From assembly GCF_029245835.1 (NCBI RefSeq), contig NZ_JAQWOO010000061.1, forward strand, positions 1-60,831: DNA of 60,831 nucleotides, in the 5' to 3' direction. Made by a program: the position numbers and the translations under genes. The DNA comes from Algibacter sp. GTDB taxonomy: Bacteria; Bacteroidota; Bacteroidia; Flavobacteriales; Flavobacteriaceae. Each line of letters opens with the position of its first letter. The first letter of the stretch is position 1. This document shows, piece by piece, positions 8,192 through 16,559 of this stretch. Under the pieces are notes generated by a model. The model ran no database searches, was not told where the DNA came from, and worked only from the letters and a program-made list of their open reading frames with translations.

Positions 8192-9187
8192 CTACTCCGT
8201 AAATTGATACCCAGCAAATTTTTCTAACACCTCATCAAAAGCAGCAAATACATCTTCTGACTGGTCAGAAGTTACCATTTTCATTCGATGTTCCTTAAAG
8301 TGTGGAATCCCTTTAAAGTAATTGGTATAATGGCGTCGAGTTTCAAAAACACCTAGAATTTCACCTTTCCAATCAATTGCCATTTGTAAATGTCTGCGCG
8401 CTGCTTCTACACGTTCTTCTAAAGAAATGGGTGCTAAGTGTTCACCGGTTTCAAAAAAGTGTTTTACTTGTTTAAAAAACCAAGGGTTTCCAATACTAGC
8501 ACGACCAATCATGGCGCCATCCAATCCGTATTCATCACGCATTTCCATAGCACGCTCAGGACTAGTTATGTCCCCATTTCCAAATACAGGAATATGCATT
8601 CTGGGATTGTTTTTTACTTGTGCTATAGGTTTCCAATCCGCATCACCTTTATACATTTGCGCACGGGTACGCCCATGGATAGCAATCGCTTTACAACCTA
8701 CATCTTGCAAACGTTCTGCTACCTCAACAATTCTTATAGAATCGTGGTCCCAACCCAAACGGGTTTTTACAGTAATAGGGATGTTGGTACGTTTTACCAT
8801 TTCGGCAGTGAGTTGTTCCATTAAACAGATATCTTTTAGAATACCTGCGCCTGCGCCTTTACTCACTACTTTTTTTACTGGACAACCAAAATTGATGTCA
8901 ATAATATCTGGTTTAGATTTCTCAACAATATCAATAGTTTGTAGCATACTATCTAAATTTGCTCCAAATATTTGAATCCCTACGGGTCGCTCTTTTTCAT
9001 AAATATCTAATTTCATAACGCTCTTTGCAGCGTTACGGATTAAACCCTCGCTAGATACAAACTCAGTATAAACTACATCGGCACCTTGCTCTTTACACAA
9101 GGCTCGAAATGGCGGGTCGCTAACATCTTCCATCGGTGCTAAAAGTAACGGAAAATCAGGAAGTTCTATATTGTCTATTTTTACCAA
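8192..9187 (-). CDS. dusB: tRNA-dihydrouridine synthase B
   Basis: 331 residues with the full Dus signature. The FMN-binding TIM barrel starts LLLAPMEDVSDPPFR. The catalytic cysteine is in DINFGCPVKKVVSKGAGAG, and the tRNA/FMN-contact segments TVKTRLGWD, IHGRTRAQMYKGDADW and VFGNGDI follow. The C-terminal helical domain (MAIDWKGE, FETRRHYTNYFKG) is typical of DusB. It reduces uridines in the D-loop of tRNA using NADPH and FMN. It is the downstream partner of a DUF4345 gene on the same strand. A -7 match at 9205-9212 would let it be transcribed on its own. Confidence 0.95.
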   Translation of the reverse strand: MVKIDNIELPDFPLLLAPMEDVSDPPFRALCKEQGADVVYTEFVSSEGLIRNAAKSVMKLDIYEKERPVGIQIFGANLDSMLQTIDIVEKSKPDIIDINFGCPVKKVVSKGAGAGILKDICLMEQLTAEMVKRTNIPITVKTRLGWDHDSIRIVEVAERLQDVGCKAIAIHGRTRAQMYKGDADWKPIAQVKNNPRMHIPVFGNGDITSPERAMEMRDEYGLDGAMIGRASIGNPWFFKQVKHFFETGEHLAPISLEERVEAARRHLQMAIDWKGEILGVFETRRHYTNYFKGIPHFKEHRMKMVTSDQSEDVFAAFDEVLEKFAGYQFTE

Positions 9188-9204
9188 GCGTTTTTTATTT
9201 GTGG

Positions 9205-9212
9205 CAAAATTA
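9205..9212 (-). promoter_or_regulatory. Candidate -7 element (TAATTTTG) for dusB
   Basis: On the minus strand it matches TAnnTTTG exactly, 17 nt before the dusB ATG and overlapping the end of the DUF4345 gene. Confidence 0.4.
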
Positions 9213-9602
9213 AGGTTTTTTATTAAACTTACTCAATAACCAAACACTATAAAACCCTAAAAATAATTCTGCAAAAGTCCCGAAAAGATACCCAAAAGTG
9301 GGTGTACCATCAATCCATAAACTTAATAGCCTTCCAAAACCTAAACCTAGCATAAAAATGAGGTTTGTAATTAAAGCTAACTTCAAATAATTCGCTTTAA
9401 AAATGCCTAAAATCCACACTATTGAAAACCCTAAATACAAACCCATTATGGCTTTAAAAAAGCTATGCTCATCGATGGTATTTAAATGAATATCGAATTG
9501 CGAATCGGGGTTAAATCCATAAACAAAAGACACTGGCACAACAATTAAAACAGAAATAATCAAGTGGATTTTATTGATAAAGTCTTCTTTGGATTTAATC
9601 AT
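9210..9602 (-). CDS. DUF4345-type small membrane protein
   Basis: About 130 residues with four predicted membrane helices: ISVLIVVPVSFVYGFNP, FFKAIMGLYLGFSIVWILG, ALITNLIFMLGLGFGRLLS and FGTFAELFLGFYSVWLL. The pattern ending in GRLLSLWIDGTP fits DUF4345, a family of unknown function. I start it at the ATG 9600-9602 (MIKSKED), because the longer reading frame to 9680 only adds a hydrophobic AT-rich extension that is not typical. It sits 22 nt before dusB. Function unknown. Confidence 0.65.
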   Translation of the reverse strand: MIKSKEDFINKIHLIISVLIVVPVSFVYGFNPDSQFDIHLNTIDEHSFFKAIMGLYLGFSIVWILGIFKANYLKLALITNLIFMLGLGFGRLLSLWIDGTPTFGYLFGTFAELFLGFYSVWLLSKFNKKP

Positions 9603-9706
9603 AATTAACTTTTTAAATAAATATACTGATAATTTAATTGTTATTATTTTTAAGAGAGCACTTGAAATACGATTAATCACATCCTTTTAGCATAAAATAA
9701 TTAAAC

Positions 9707-9714
9707 TATCTTTG
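9707..9714 (+). promoter_or_regulatory. Candidate -7 element (TATCTTTG) for lepA
   Basis: Exact TAnnTTTG match, 29 nt before the lepA ATG at 9744. No convincing -33 TTTG. Confidence 0.45.
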
Positions 9715-9743
9715 CGGAATCTTTTTTATGAAGATTGTTGACT

Positions 9744-11540
9744 ATGGAGAACATTAGAAATTTTTGCATTATTGCACATATTGATCACGGTAAAAGTACG
9801 CTTGCAGACCGTTTATTAGATTTAACAGGATCAGTAACCGCTAGAGAACAACAAGCGCAGTTACTAGATAGTATGGATTTAGAACGCGAACGCGGTATCA
9901 CAATCAAATCTCACGCCATCCAAATGGATTATGAGTTTGAAGGGGAAAAATATATTTTAAACCTAATTGATACACCAGGTCATGTGGATTTCTCTTATGA
10001 AGTATCTCGATCTATTGCAGCATGTGAAGGTGCTTTATTAATTGTTGATGCAGCACAGAGTATTCAAGCACAAACCATTTCTAATTTATACTTGGCTTTA
10101 GAAAACGACTTAGAGATTATTCCTGTTTTAAACAAAGTTGATTTACCAAGTGCTAATCCTGAAGAGGTTACCGACGACATTGTAGATTTACTGGGTTGTG
10201 AGCCTGAAGAAGTGATTTATGCTAGTGGAAAAACAGGCTTTGGAGTTGATAATATTTTAGAAGCCATTATAAAACGTATTCCAGCACCCAAAGGAGACCC
10301 AGATGCGCCATTGCAAGCCTTAATTTTTGATTCTGTTTATAACACCTTTAGAGGTATTGAAACCTATTTTAGAGTCTTTAATGGTGAAATTAAAAAAGGA
10401 CAACACATAAAGTTTGTTGCTACGGATAAGGATTATTACGCTGATGAGGTTGGTACGCTAAAACTAAATCAAGTTGCAAAACAGAGTGTAAAAACAGGTG
10501 ATGTTGGCTATCTTATTACAGGTATAAAAACAGCTAAAGAAGTAAAAGTAGGTGATACAATTACAGATTTCGCAAAACCTACTACCAATATTGTTGAAGG
10601 TTTTGAAGATGTGAAACCCATGGTTTTTGCAGGTATTTACCCTGTTGATACTGAAGATTATGAAGAGCTAAGAAACTCCATGGAAAAATTACAACTAAAC
10701 GATGCTTCGTTAGTGTTTGTTCCAGAAAGTTCTGCAGCATTGGGCTTTGGTTTCCGTTGTGGATTCTTAGGCATGCTTCATATGGAAATTATTCAAGAAC
10801 GTTTAGAACGGGAGTTTGATATGACGGTTATCACCACTGTACCCAATGTATCATATCATGCTTACACCAATAAAAATCCAGAAGAAGCTTTTATAGTAAA
10901 TAATCCTTCTGACCTACCAGAACCTTCAACCGTAAACCGTGTTGAAGAACCTTATATTAAAGCAACCATTATTACAAAATCTGATTTTGTTGGTAATGTC
11001 ATGAGTTTGTGTATAGAAAAACGTGGCATTATTACCAACCAGACATATTTAACTACGGAGCGTGTTGAATTAACTTTTGAAATGCCTTTAGCTGAAATTG
11101 TTTTCGATTTTTATGATCGTTTAAAAACAGTTTCAAAAGGTTATGCATCTTTTGATTATTCTCCAATAGGTATGAAAGTATCAAAACTAGTGCGTTTAGA
11201 TATTTTATTAAATGCGCAAACGGTTGATGCACTTTCAGCCTTAATTCATGCTGATAATGCACACCATATAGGTAAAAAAATGTGCGAGAAGCTTAAAGAA
11301 TTAATTCCGCGTCAGCAATTTGATATTCCAATTCAAGCCGCAATTGGTGCCAAAATAATTTCTCGCGAAACCATAAAAGCACTTCGTAAAGATGTAACTG
11401 CTAAATGTTATGGGGGTGATATTTCGCGAAAGCGAAAACTTCTTGAAAAACAGAAAAAAGGTAAAAAACGTATGCGTCAAGTAGGAAATGTAGAAATCCC
11501 TCAGCAAGCGTTTATGGCCGTTTTAAAATTAAATGATTAA
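9744..11540 (+). CDS. lepA: Elongation factor 4 (LepA)
   Basis: 598 residues from the ATG at 9744 ([19 protein letters not shown]); an upstream TTG in frame adds only three residues and is unlikely. The G-domain motifs are AHIDHGKST (P-loop), [12 protein letters not shown] and NKVDLP. The EF4-specific C-terminal domain ends with [18 protein letters not shown] and [17 protein letters not shown]. LepA is a ribosomal GTPase linked to back-translocation and to initiation or 30S assembly. A small hairpin-forming sequence, TTTCGC-GAAA-GCGAAA, lies in the region encoding ISRKRKLL, a conserved segment, so it may be chance. Confidence 0.97.
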   Translation: MENIRNFCIIAHIDHGKSTLADRLLDLTGSVTAREQQAQLLDSMDLERERGITIKSHAIQMDYEFEGEKYILNLIDTPGHVDFSYEVSRSIAACEGALLIVDAAQSIQAQTISNLYLALENDLEIIPVLNKVDLPSANPEEVTDDIVDLLGCEPEEVIYASGKTGFGVDNILEAIIKRIPAPKGDPDAPLQALIFDSVYNTFRGIETYFRVFNGEIKKGQHIKFVATDKDYYADEVGTLKLNQVAKQSVKTGDVGYLITGIKTAKEVKVGDTITDFAKPTTNIVEGFEDVKPMVFAGIYPVDTEDYEELRNSMEKLQLNDASLVFVPESSAALGFGFRCGFLGMLHMEIIQERLEREFDMTVITTVPNVSYHAYTNKNPEEAFIVNNPSDLPEPSTVNRVEEPYIKATIITKSDFVGNVMSLCIEKRGIITNQTYLTTERVELTFEMPLAEIVFDFYDRLKTVSKGYASFDYSPIGMKVSKLVRLDILLNAQTVDALSALIHADNAHHIGKKMCEKLKELIPRQQFDIPIQAAIGAKIISRETIKALRKDVTAKCYGGDISRKRKLLEKQKKGKKRMRQVGNVEIPQQAFMAVLKLND

Positions 11541-12037
11541 AAATAAACTCACCCTTTCCATTTGTTAGCTTATTGAAATTTAACAACATGCTTGCTAAAT
11601 GCTTATTTTATATAGAAGCCTAAAATAACCAACTAGGTGTTTTTGCATTTTTGGTTGAATGATTAAAACCAAAGTTGTTCTTTTCTCTATTTTTTTTATT
11701 GATAATTTCCTTTAATTGGAAAAAAGCCTTTTTTTCAATAAAAATAAATCGACTTTAAATTTTTTTAGAATAATTTTTGTATGTTTATAACATAGTAAAA
11801 ATCATTCAGACAAACTAACTAAATCAGGCTTTACCCTACACTATTATTGATGTTATCACGTTTATTTCAGTTTTTTTAATTAATTAAAGTTATTAACAAT
11901 TAATAAACCAACATACTTTAGTCTTACAACTAAGTGTGATAAAATACATTTATGTCTAGTTAAATCTTTTAAAAGATTTTGACATTAACATTTTTAAGAG
12001 GAGATTTTTATCAATCAAATGATAAGTAAACAAATTT
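11541..12037 (+). promoter_or_regulatory. Long leader/promoter interval before the glg operon, with an 18-bp dyad
   Basis: 497 bp without a gene. The strongest feature is the perfect palindrome AAATCTTTTAAAAGATTT at 11962-11979, about 60 bp before glgM, a candidate operator. An AGGAG at 11999-12003 precedes a 13-codon upstream ORF (12019-12060, starting MISKQIYE) that overlaps the glgM start in another frame; it could couple or attenuate translation, but this is weak. No TAnnTTTG match with a proper spacer was found. The rest is AT-rich with no further structure seen. Confidence 0.45.
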
Positions 12038-13240
12038 ATGAAAGCACTTTTTTACACTAAGGAATTTCCACCACATGTTTATGGTGGAGCAGGGGTTCAT
12101 GTTGAATATTTAGCAGGCGAATTGGCCAAACTAATGGAAATAGACGTAAGGTGCTTTGGGGATCAAGATGATAAATTGCCAAATTTAACAGTTAAAGGAT
12201 TCACAGATGATAAACCTATTTTTAAAGATTCTGACGATAAATTAAAATCTGTTTTTAAAACCTTGAGTGCCTGCATAGATATGAATGCAGCTCCAATTGA
12301 TGCAGATGTCGTACATTGTCATACTTGGTATGCCCATTTTGCAGGTATTGTTGCAAAACTTTGCTACGGAACACCTTTAGTGATAACAACACACTCCTTA
12401 GAGCCATTACGCCCTTGGAAACGTGAGCAATTAGGCAGAGGTTATGATGCTTCTTCTTGGGTTGAAAAAACGGCTTTAGAAATGGCAGACGCCCTAATTG
12501 CAGTATCTGAAGAAACTAAAGAGGATGTTATTAAACACTTTAATGTTGATGAAAGCAAGATACATGTTATATACAACGGCATAGATCTTCAGCAGTACAT
12601 AACAACACCGGAGACTTCCACGCTAGATGAGTATAACGTTGACAAAACAAAGCCTTATGTGCTTTTTGTTGGCAGAATTACAAGACAAAAAGGCATTATT
12701 CATTTAGTAAATGCTATAAAATATATTGACCCTGACACACAAATTGTACTTTGCGCTGGCGCACCAGATACTAAAGAAATTGGTATTGAAATGGAAGAAG
12801 CTGTTAACGAAGTAAAAAAGACGCGTGATAATGTAATTTGGATTGATAAAATGGTGACTAAAGAAGAAATCATTCAACTATACTCGCATGCCGATGTGTT
12901 TTGTTGCCCATCAATTTATGAGCCTTTCGGAATTATAAATATTGAAGCTATGGCTTGTAATACAGCAGTTGTTGCAAGTGCTGTTGGCGGTATAAAAGAA
13001 GTTGTTGTACATGGAGAAACAGGTTTATTGATTCCGCTAGAACAACAAAAAGTAGCCCCTTTTGAACCTATTGACCCAGATAAGTTTTCCAGAGATTTAG
13101 CCAATGGCGTAAATAAGATAATTTTAGATAAGTCATTAAGAGAAACTATGGCTAAAAATGGTAGAAAACGTGTTGAAGATTACTTCGATTGGATTGCCAT
13201 TGCAAAACAAGTAGAAGAATTATACAAATCATTAATATAA
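12038..13240 (+). CDS. glgM: GT4-family maltose-1-phosphate synthase / glycogen synthase of actinobacterial type (GlgM-like)
   Basis: 400 residues, much shorter than classical GT5 GlgA (about 480). It follows the mycobacterial GlgM (formerly Corynebacterium-type GlgA) block by block: YTKEFPPHVYGGAGVHVEYL, VVHCHTWYAHFAG, THSLEPLRPWKREQLGRGY, VLFVGRITRQKG, LCAGAPDTKE and CPSIYEPFGIINIEAMAC. In mycobacteria this enzyme makes alpha-maltose-1-phosphate from ADP-glucose and glucose-1-phosphate, with a weaker glycogen-synthase activity. The next genes are glgC (its ADP-glucose source) and glgE (which uses maltose-1-phosphate), supporting that role here. It is the first gene of the operon, with a 31-nt gap to glgC. 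A plain glycogen synthase activity cannot be excluded from sequence alone. Confidence 0.85.
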   Translation: MKALFYTKEFPPHVYGGAGVHVEYLAGELAKLMEIDVRCFGDQDDKLPNLTVKGFTDDKPIFKDSDDKLKSVFKTLSACIDMNAAPIDADVVHCHTWYAHFAGIVAKLCYGTPLVITTHSLEPLRPWKREQLGRGYDASSWVEKTALEMADALIAVSEETKEDVIKHFNVDESKIHVIYNGIDLQQYITTPETSTLDEYNVDKTKPYVLFVGRITRQKGIIHLVNAIKYIDPDTQIVLCAGAPDTKEIGIEMEEAVNEVKKTRDNVIWIDKMVTKEEIIQLYSHADVFCCPSIYEPFGIINIEAMACNTAVVASAVGGIKEVVVHGETGLLIPLEQQKVAPFEPIDPDKFSRDLANGVNKIILDKSLRETMAKNGRKRVEDYFDWIAIAKQVEELYKSLI

Positions 13241-13271
13241 TTAACCAAACAATAAACTAAAAAATCTAGTT

Positions 13272-14540
13272 ATGATAAATAATAATGTATTAGCCATAAT
13301 ATTAGGAGGAGGCCAAGGATCAAGACTTTATCCGCTTACAGAAGAGCGGTCAAAACCAGCAGTTCCAATTGCAGGGAAATACAGATTAGTAGATATTCCA
13401 ATCTCAAATTGTATAAATGCAGACATCAAGCGTATGTTTGTATTAACACAATTTAATTCGGCCTCGTTAAATCGTCATATAAAAGATACATATCATTTTA
13501 GTTTTTTTAGTTCTGCTTTTGTTGATGTATTAGCTGCAGAACAAACAATAAATAATAAAACATGGTTTCAAGGGACTGCAGATGCTGTTCGCCAAAGTAT
13601 GCATCATTTTTTAAGACACGACTTTAAATATTTCTTAATCCTTTCTGGCGACCAATTATACCAAATGGATTATGAGCATTTAATTAATGAACATGAGAAA
13701 AGTAACGCTAAAATATCTATTGCTACTATTCCTGTAAATGCTAAAGACGCTACTGAATTTGGTATTCTAAAATCTGATGATAAAAATGTAATCACTTCAT
13801 TTATAGAAAAACCAGACGCCAGTTTATTACCAGATTGGACTTCTGATGTAAGTGATGAAATGAAAGGAGAAGGAAGACACTATTTAGCATCAATGGGTAT
13901 ATACGTTTTTAACAGAGAGCTGTTAACCGATTTAATGAAGGATCCAGATACCAATGATTTTGGTAAAGAAATTATACCTCAAGCCATAGAAAAACATAAA
14001 ACTGTTAGTTATCAATACGAGGGTTATTGGACAGATATAGGAAATATTGATTCCTTCTTTGAGGCCAATATTGGGTTAACCGATGATATTCCTAAATTTG
14101 ACTTATACGATAAGAAAAAACGTATTTATACCAGAGCTAGAATGTTACCTACTACCAAATTAGCTGGTACTATGGTTGAAAAATCTGTTTTAGCTGAAGG
14201 GTGTATTGTAAGTGCTGCAAAAATTGAAAGGTCAGTTATTGGTATTCGTTCAAGAATAGGAAATGAATCTACGGTAATAAATACCTATATGATGGGAAGT
14301 GATTCTTATGAATCATTGGATGATATAGACAGAAAACATATTCCAATTCTTATGGGTATTGGAGAGCGTTGCTTTATAAAAAATGCCATTCTAGATAAAA
14401 ATTGCCGAATTGGAGACGATGTTAGAATAAATGGAGGTAAACATTTAGAGGATTTTGAAACTGAAACCTATATGATTAGGCAAGGCATTGTTGTTGTTAA
14501 AAAAGGAGCAACAATTCCTAAAGGAACAATCATTAAATAA
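13272..14540 (+). CDS. glgC: Glucose-1-phosphate adenylyltransferase (ADP-glucose pyrophosphorylase)
   Basis: 422 residues. The N-terminal nucleotidyltransferase begins with LGGGQGSRLYPLTEERSKP and the substrate-binding KYRLVDIPISNC; LILSGDQLYQMDY and FGILK follow, with the glucose-1-phosphate segment FIEKP. The C-terminal left-handed beta-helix shows hexapeptide-like repeats (GCIVSAAKIERSVIGIRSRI, NAILDKNCRIGDD). It makes ADP-glucose from ATP and glucose-1-phosphate, usually the regulated step of glucan synthesis. Allosteric effectors cannot be read with confidence. It is the second gene of the operon, 39 nt before glgE. Confidence 0.96.
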   Translation: MINNNVLAIILGGGQGSRLYPLTEERSKPAVPIAGKYRLVDIPISNCINADIKRMFVLTQFNSASLNRHIKDTYHFSFFSSAFVDVLAAEQTINNKTWFQGTADAVRQSMHHFLRHDFKYFLILSGDQLYQMDYEHLINEHEKSNAKISIATIPVNAKDATEFGILKSDDKNVITSFIEKPDASLLPDWTSDVSDEMKGEGRHYLASMGIYVFNRELLTDLMKDPDTNDFGKEIIPQAIEKHKTVSYQYEGYWTDIGNIDSFFEANIGLTDDIPKFDLYDKKKRIYTRARMLPTTKLAGTMVEKSVLAEGCIVSAAKIERSVIGIRSRIGNESTVINTYMMGSDSYESLDDIDRKHIPILMGIGERCFIKNAILDKNCRIGDDVRINGGKHLEDFETETYMIRQGIVVVKKGATIPKGTIIK

Positions 14541-14579
14541 TTACCTAAACTTTTTATTCTTCTTATATAATCAACCAAA

Positions 14580-16517
14580 ATGCAAGACCAAAAAAGAGTT
14601 GTAATTGACCATGTTTCACCAAGTGTTAATTGTGGTGAGTTTTATATAAAACGTGTAGTAAATGAAATTGTTAATGTAGATGCTCATATTATGGCTGATG
14701 GTCATGATGTTTTAGGCGCATCTATTCTATATAAACCTGAAAAAGGAAGAGCTTGGAGAGAAGCTAGAATGCATTTAGTTTCTAATGATGAGTGGCAAGC
14801 TTCTTTTACTGTAGATCAACAAGGATTTTATGCTTATAAAGTTGAAGCTTGGGTTGATTATGCCCTAAACTGGCGTTATGGTTTAATTAGAAAAATTAAT
14901 GATGGACAACACGTAGGTTCAGAATTACTTGAAGGCGCTGAACATATTGAAGCGATAATTGATAAAGTTTCAAAAGAAGACAAAGCGTATCTAGAGCGTC
15001 TTCATCGTTTATTCAAAAATGAAGACGATTATGGTGAAGCTATTACAGAAGCAACAACTGAAAAACTGTATCAAGTTTTCTTTAAAAATCCTTTAAAAAT
15101 CCTAGTAAACACATCTAAAGAATATCAGGTTTATGTGGATAGAAAAAAAGCAAGGTTTAGTACTTGGTATGAATTTTTCCCACGCTCAGCTTCAGAAAAA
15201 CAAGGTGTTCATGGCACCTTTAAAGATTGTGAGTGCTTATTACCGCGTATAAAAAATATGGGGTTTGATGTGGTGTATTTACCGCCTATTCATCCTATTG
15301 GAGAAGTAAACCGAAAAGGTAAAAATAATACAACTGAAGCAAAAGAAGGTGATGTTGGATCAACCTGGGGTGTAGGTTCTCAATACGGCGGACACAAAGA
15401 TATCCATCCACAATTAGGTTCTCTCGATGATTTTAAATCATTAATTCAAAGGGCTAAAGAAAACAATCTTGAAATTGCCATGGATTATGCGCTACAAGCA
15501 GCTCCAGACCACCCTTGGGTTAAAGACCATCCGTCTTGGTTTAAATGGCGACCAGATGGTACCGTGCAGTATGCAGAAAATCCACCAAAAAAATATCAAG
15601 ACATACTCCCTATTTATTGGGAAAGTGAAGACTATAAAAACCTATGGCATGAATGTTTAGATATTTTATTCCATTGGATAGATTGTGGTATAAATATTTT
15701 TAGAGTAGATAATCCGCACACCAAACCATTTTACTTCTGGAATTGGATTATTACTGAAGTAAAAGCAAAACATCCAGATGTTATTTTTTTAGCAGAAGCA
15801 TTTACAGCACCAAAAGTGATGCAACAGCTAGCTAAACAGGGTTACACACAGTCTTATACCTATTTCACTTGGCGTGAAAGTAAGCATGAAATTATTGAAT
15901 ATGTTGAAGAACTAACCACAAGTGAACTAAGTGAATATATGCAACCTAATTTCTGGCCAAACACACCAGATATTAACCCCTATCATTTGCAAGGTGCTAA
16001 CGAATCTAAACATATTCAAAGGTATGCGCTAGCAGCAACTTTAAGTTCTAGTATCGGTATTTATGGACCTGTTTTTGAATATATGCTTTCTAATTCTTTA
16101 CTAGGAAAAGAAGAGTATTTAAATTCAGAAAAATTTCAAATTACACATTATAATTGGGACATTCAGAACAAGCTAACAACTATCATAGCAAAAATAAATT
16201 ATATAAGACATCACAATCCAGCTCTTCAACAAACCAATAACATTAAATTCTGCCACATCAATAACGATAACTTGATAGCATTTTACAAATGGAATGATGA
16301 TAGAACAAATGAGGTGTTTATTATTATCAGTTTAGACCATCACAATTCACAACAAGGGACAGTACAAGTTCCTCTTAACGATATAGGTGTACATCATGGG
16401 CATAATCTTGAAATGCATGATTTGATTACAGATAGTCGTTATAACTGGAAAGGCGAATGGTGTTTTGTAGAACTTCACCCAACAATGCCTTTTCATATTT
16501 TTAAAATAAATAAATAA
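14580..16517 (+). CDS. glgE: Alpha-1,4-glucan:maltose-1-phosphate maltosyltransferase (GlgE, GH13_3)
   Basis: 645 residues, near the usual 650-700. An N-terminal beta-sandwich (GEFYIKRVVNEIVNVDA, YKVEAWVDY) and the helical insert lead into the GH13 barrel starting STWYEFFPRSA. GlgE hallmarks are all visible: LPPIHPIGEVNRKGKNN, the nucleophile in FRVDNPHTKPFYFW (D377), the general acid/base in IFLAEAFT (E406) and YMQPNFWPNTPDI (D464). It transfers maltosyl units from alpha-maltose-1-phosphate to the non-reducing end of alpha-1,4-glucans, releasing phosphate. AENPPKKYQDILPI is another GlgE signature absent from ordinary amylases. Its position between glgC and glgB, with a GlgM-type transferase two genes upstream, fits a complete GlgE pathway. 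Cytoplasmic: no signal peptide. Confidence 0.95.
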   Translation: MQDQKRVVIDHVSPSVNCGEFYIKRVVNEIVNVDAHIMADGHDVLGASILYKPEKGRAWREARMHLVSNDEWQASFTVDQQGFYAYKVEAWVDYALNWRYGLIRKINDGQHVGSELLEGAEHIEAIIDKVSKEDKAYLERLHRLFKNEDDYGEAITEATTEKLYQVFFKNPLKILVNTSKEYQVYVDRKKARFSTWYEFFPRSASEKQGVHGTFKDCECLLPRIKNMGFDVVYLPPIHPIGEVNRKGKNNTTEAKEGDVGSTWGVGSQYGGHKDIHPQLGSLDDFKSLIQRAKENNLEIAMDYALQAAPDHPWVKDHPSWFKWRPDGTVQYAENPPKKYQDILPIYWESEDYKNLWHECLDILFHWIDCGINIFRVDNPHTKPFYFWNWIITEVKAKHPDVIFLAEAFTAPKVMQQLAKQGYTQSYTYFTWRESKHEIIEYVEELTTSELSEYMQPNFWPNTPDINPYHLQGANESKHIQRYALAATLSSSIGIYGPVFEYMLSNSLLGKEEYLNSEKFQITHYNWDIQNKLTTIIAKINYIRHHNPALQQTNNIKFCHINNDNLIAFYKWNDDRTNEVFIIISLDHHNSQQGTVQVPLNDIGVHHGHNLEMHDLITDSRYNWKGEWCFVELHPTMPFHIFKINK

Positions 16518-16559
16518 TTTTAGCATCTATTCGCTAAATAACAATAAATAAACAAACTA

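Noticed and set aside
12038-13240. Classical GT5 glycogen synthase (GlgA) annotation
   Set aside because: Length and motifs follow the actinobacterial GT4-type enzyme; the adjacent GlgE makes the maltose-1-phosphate role more likely.
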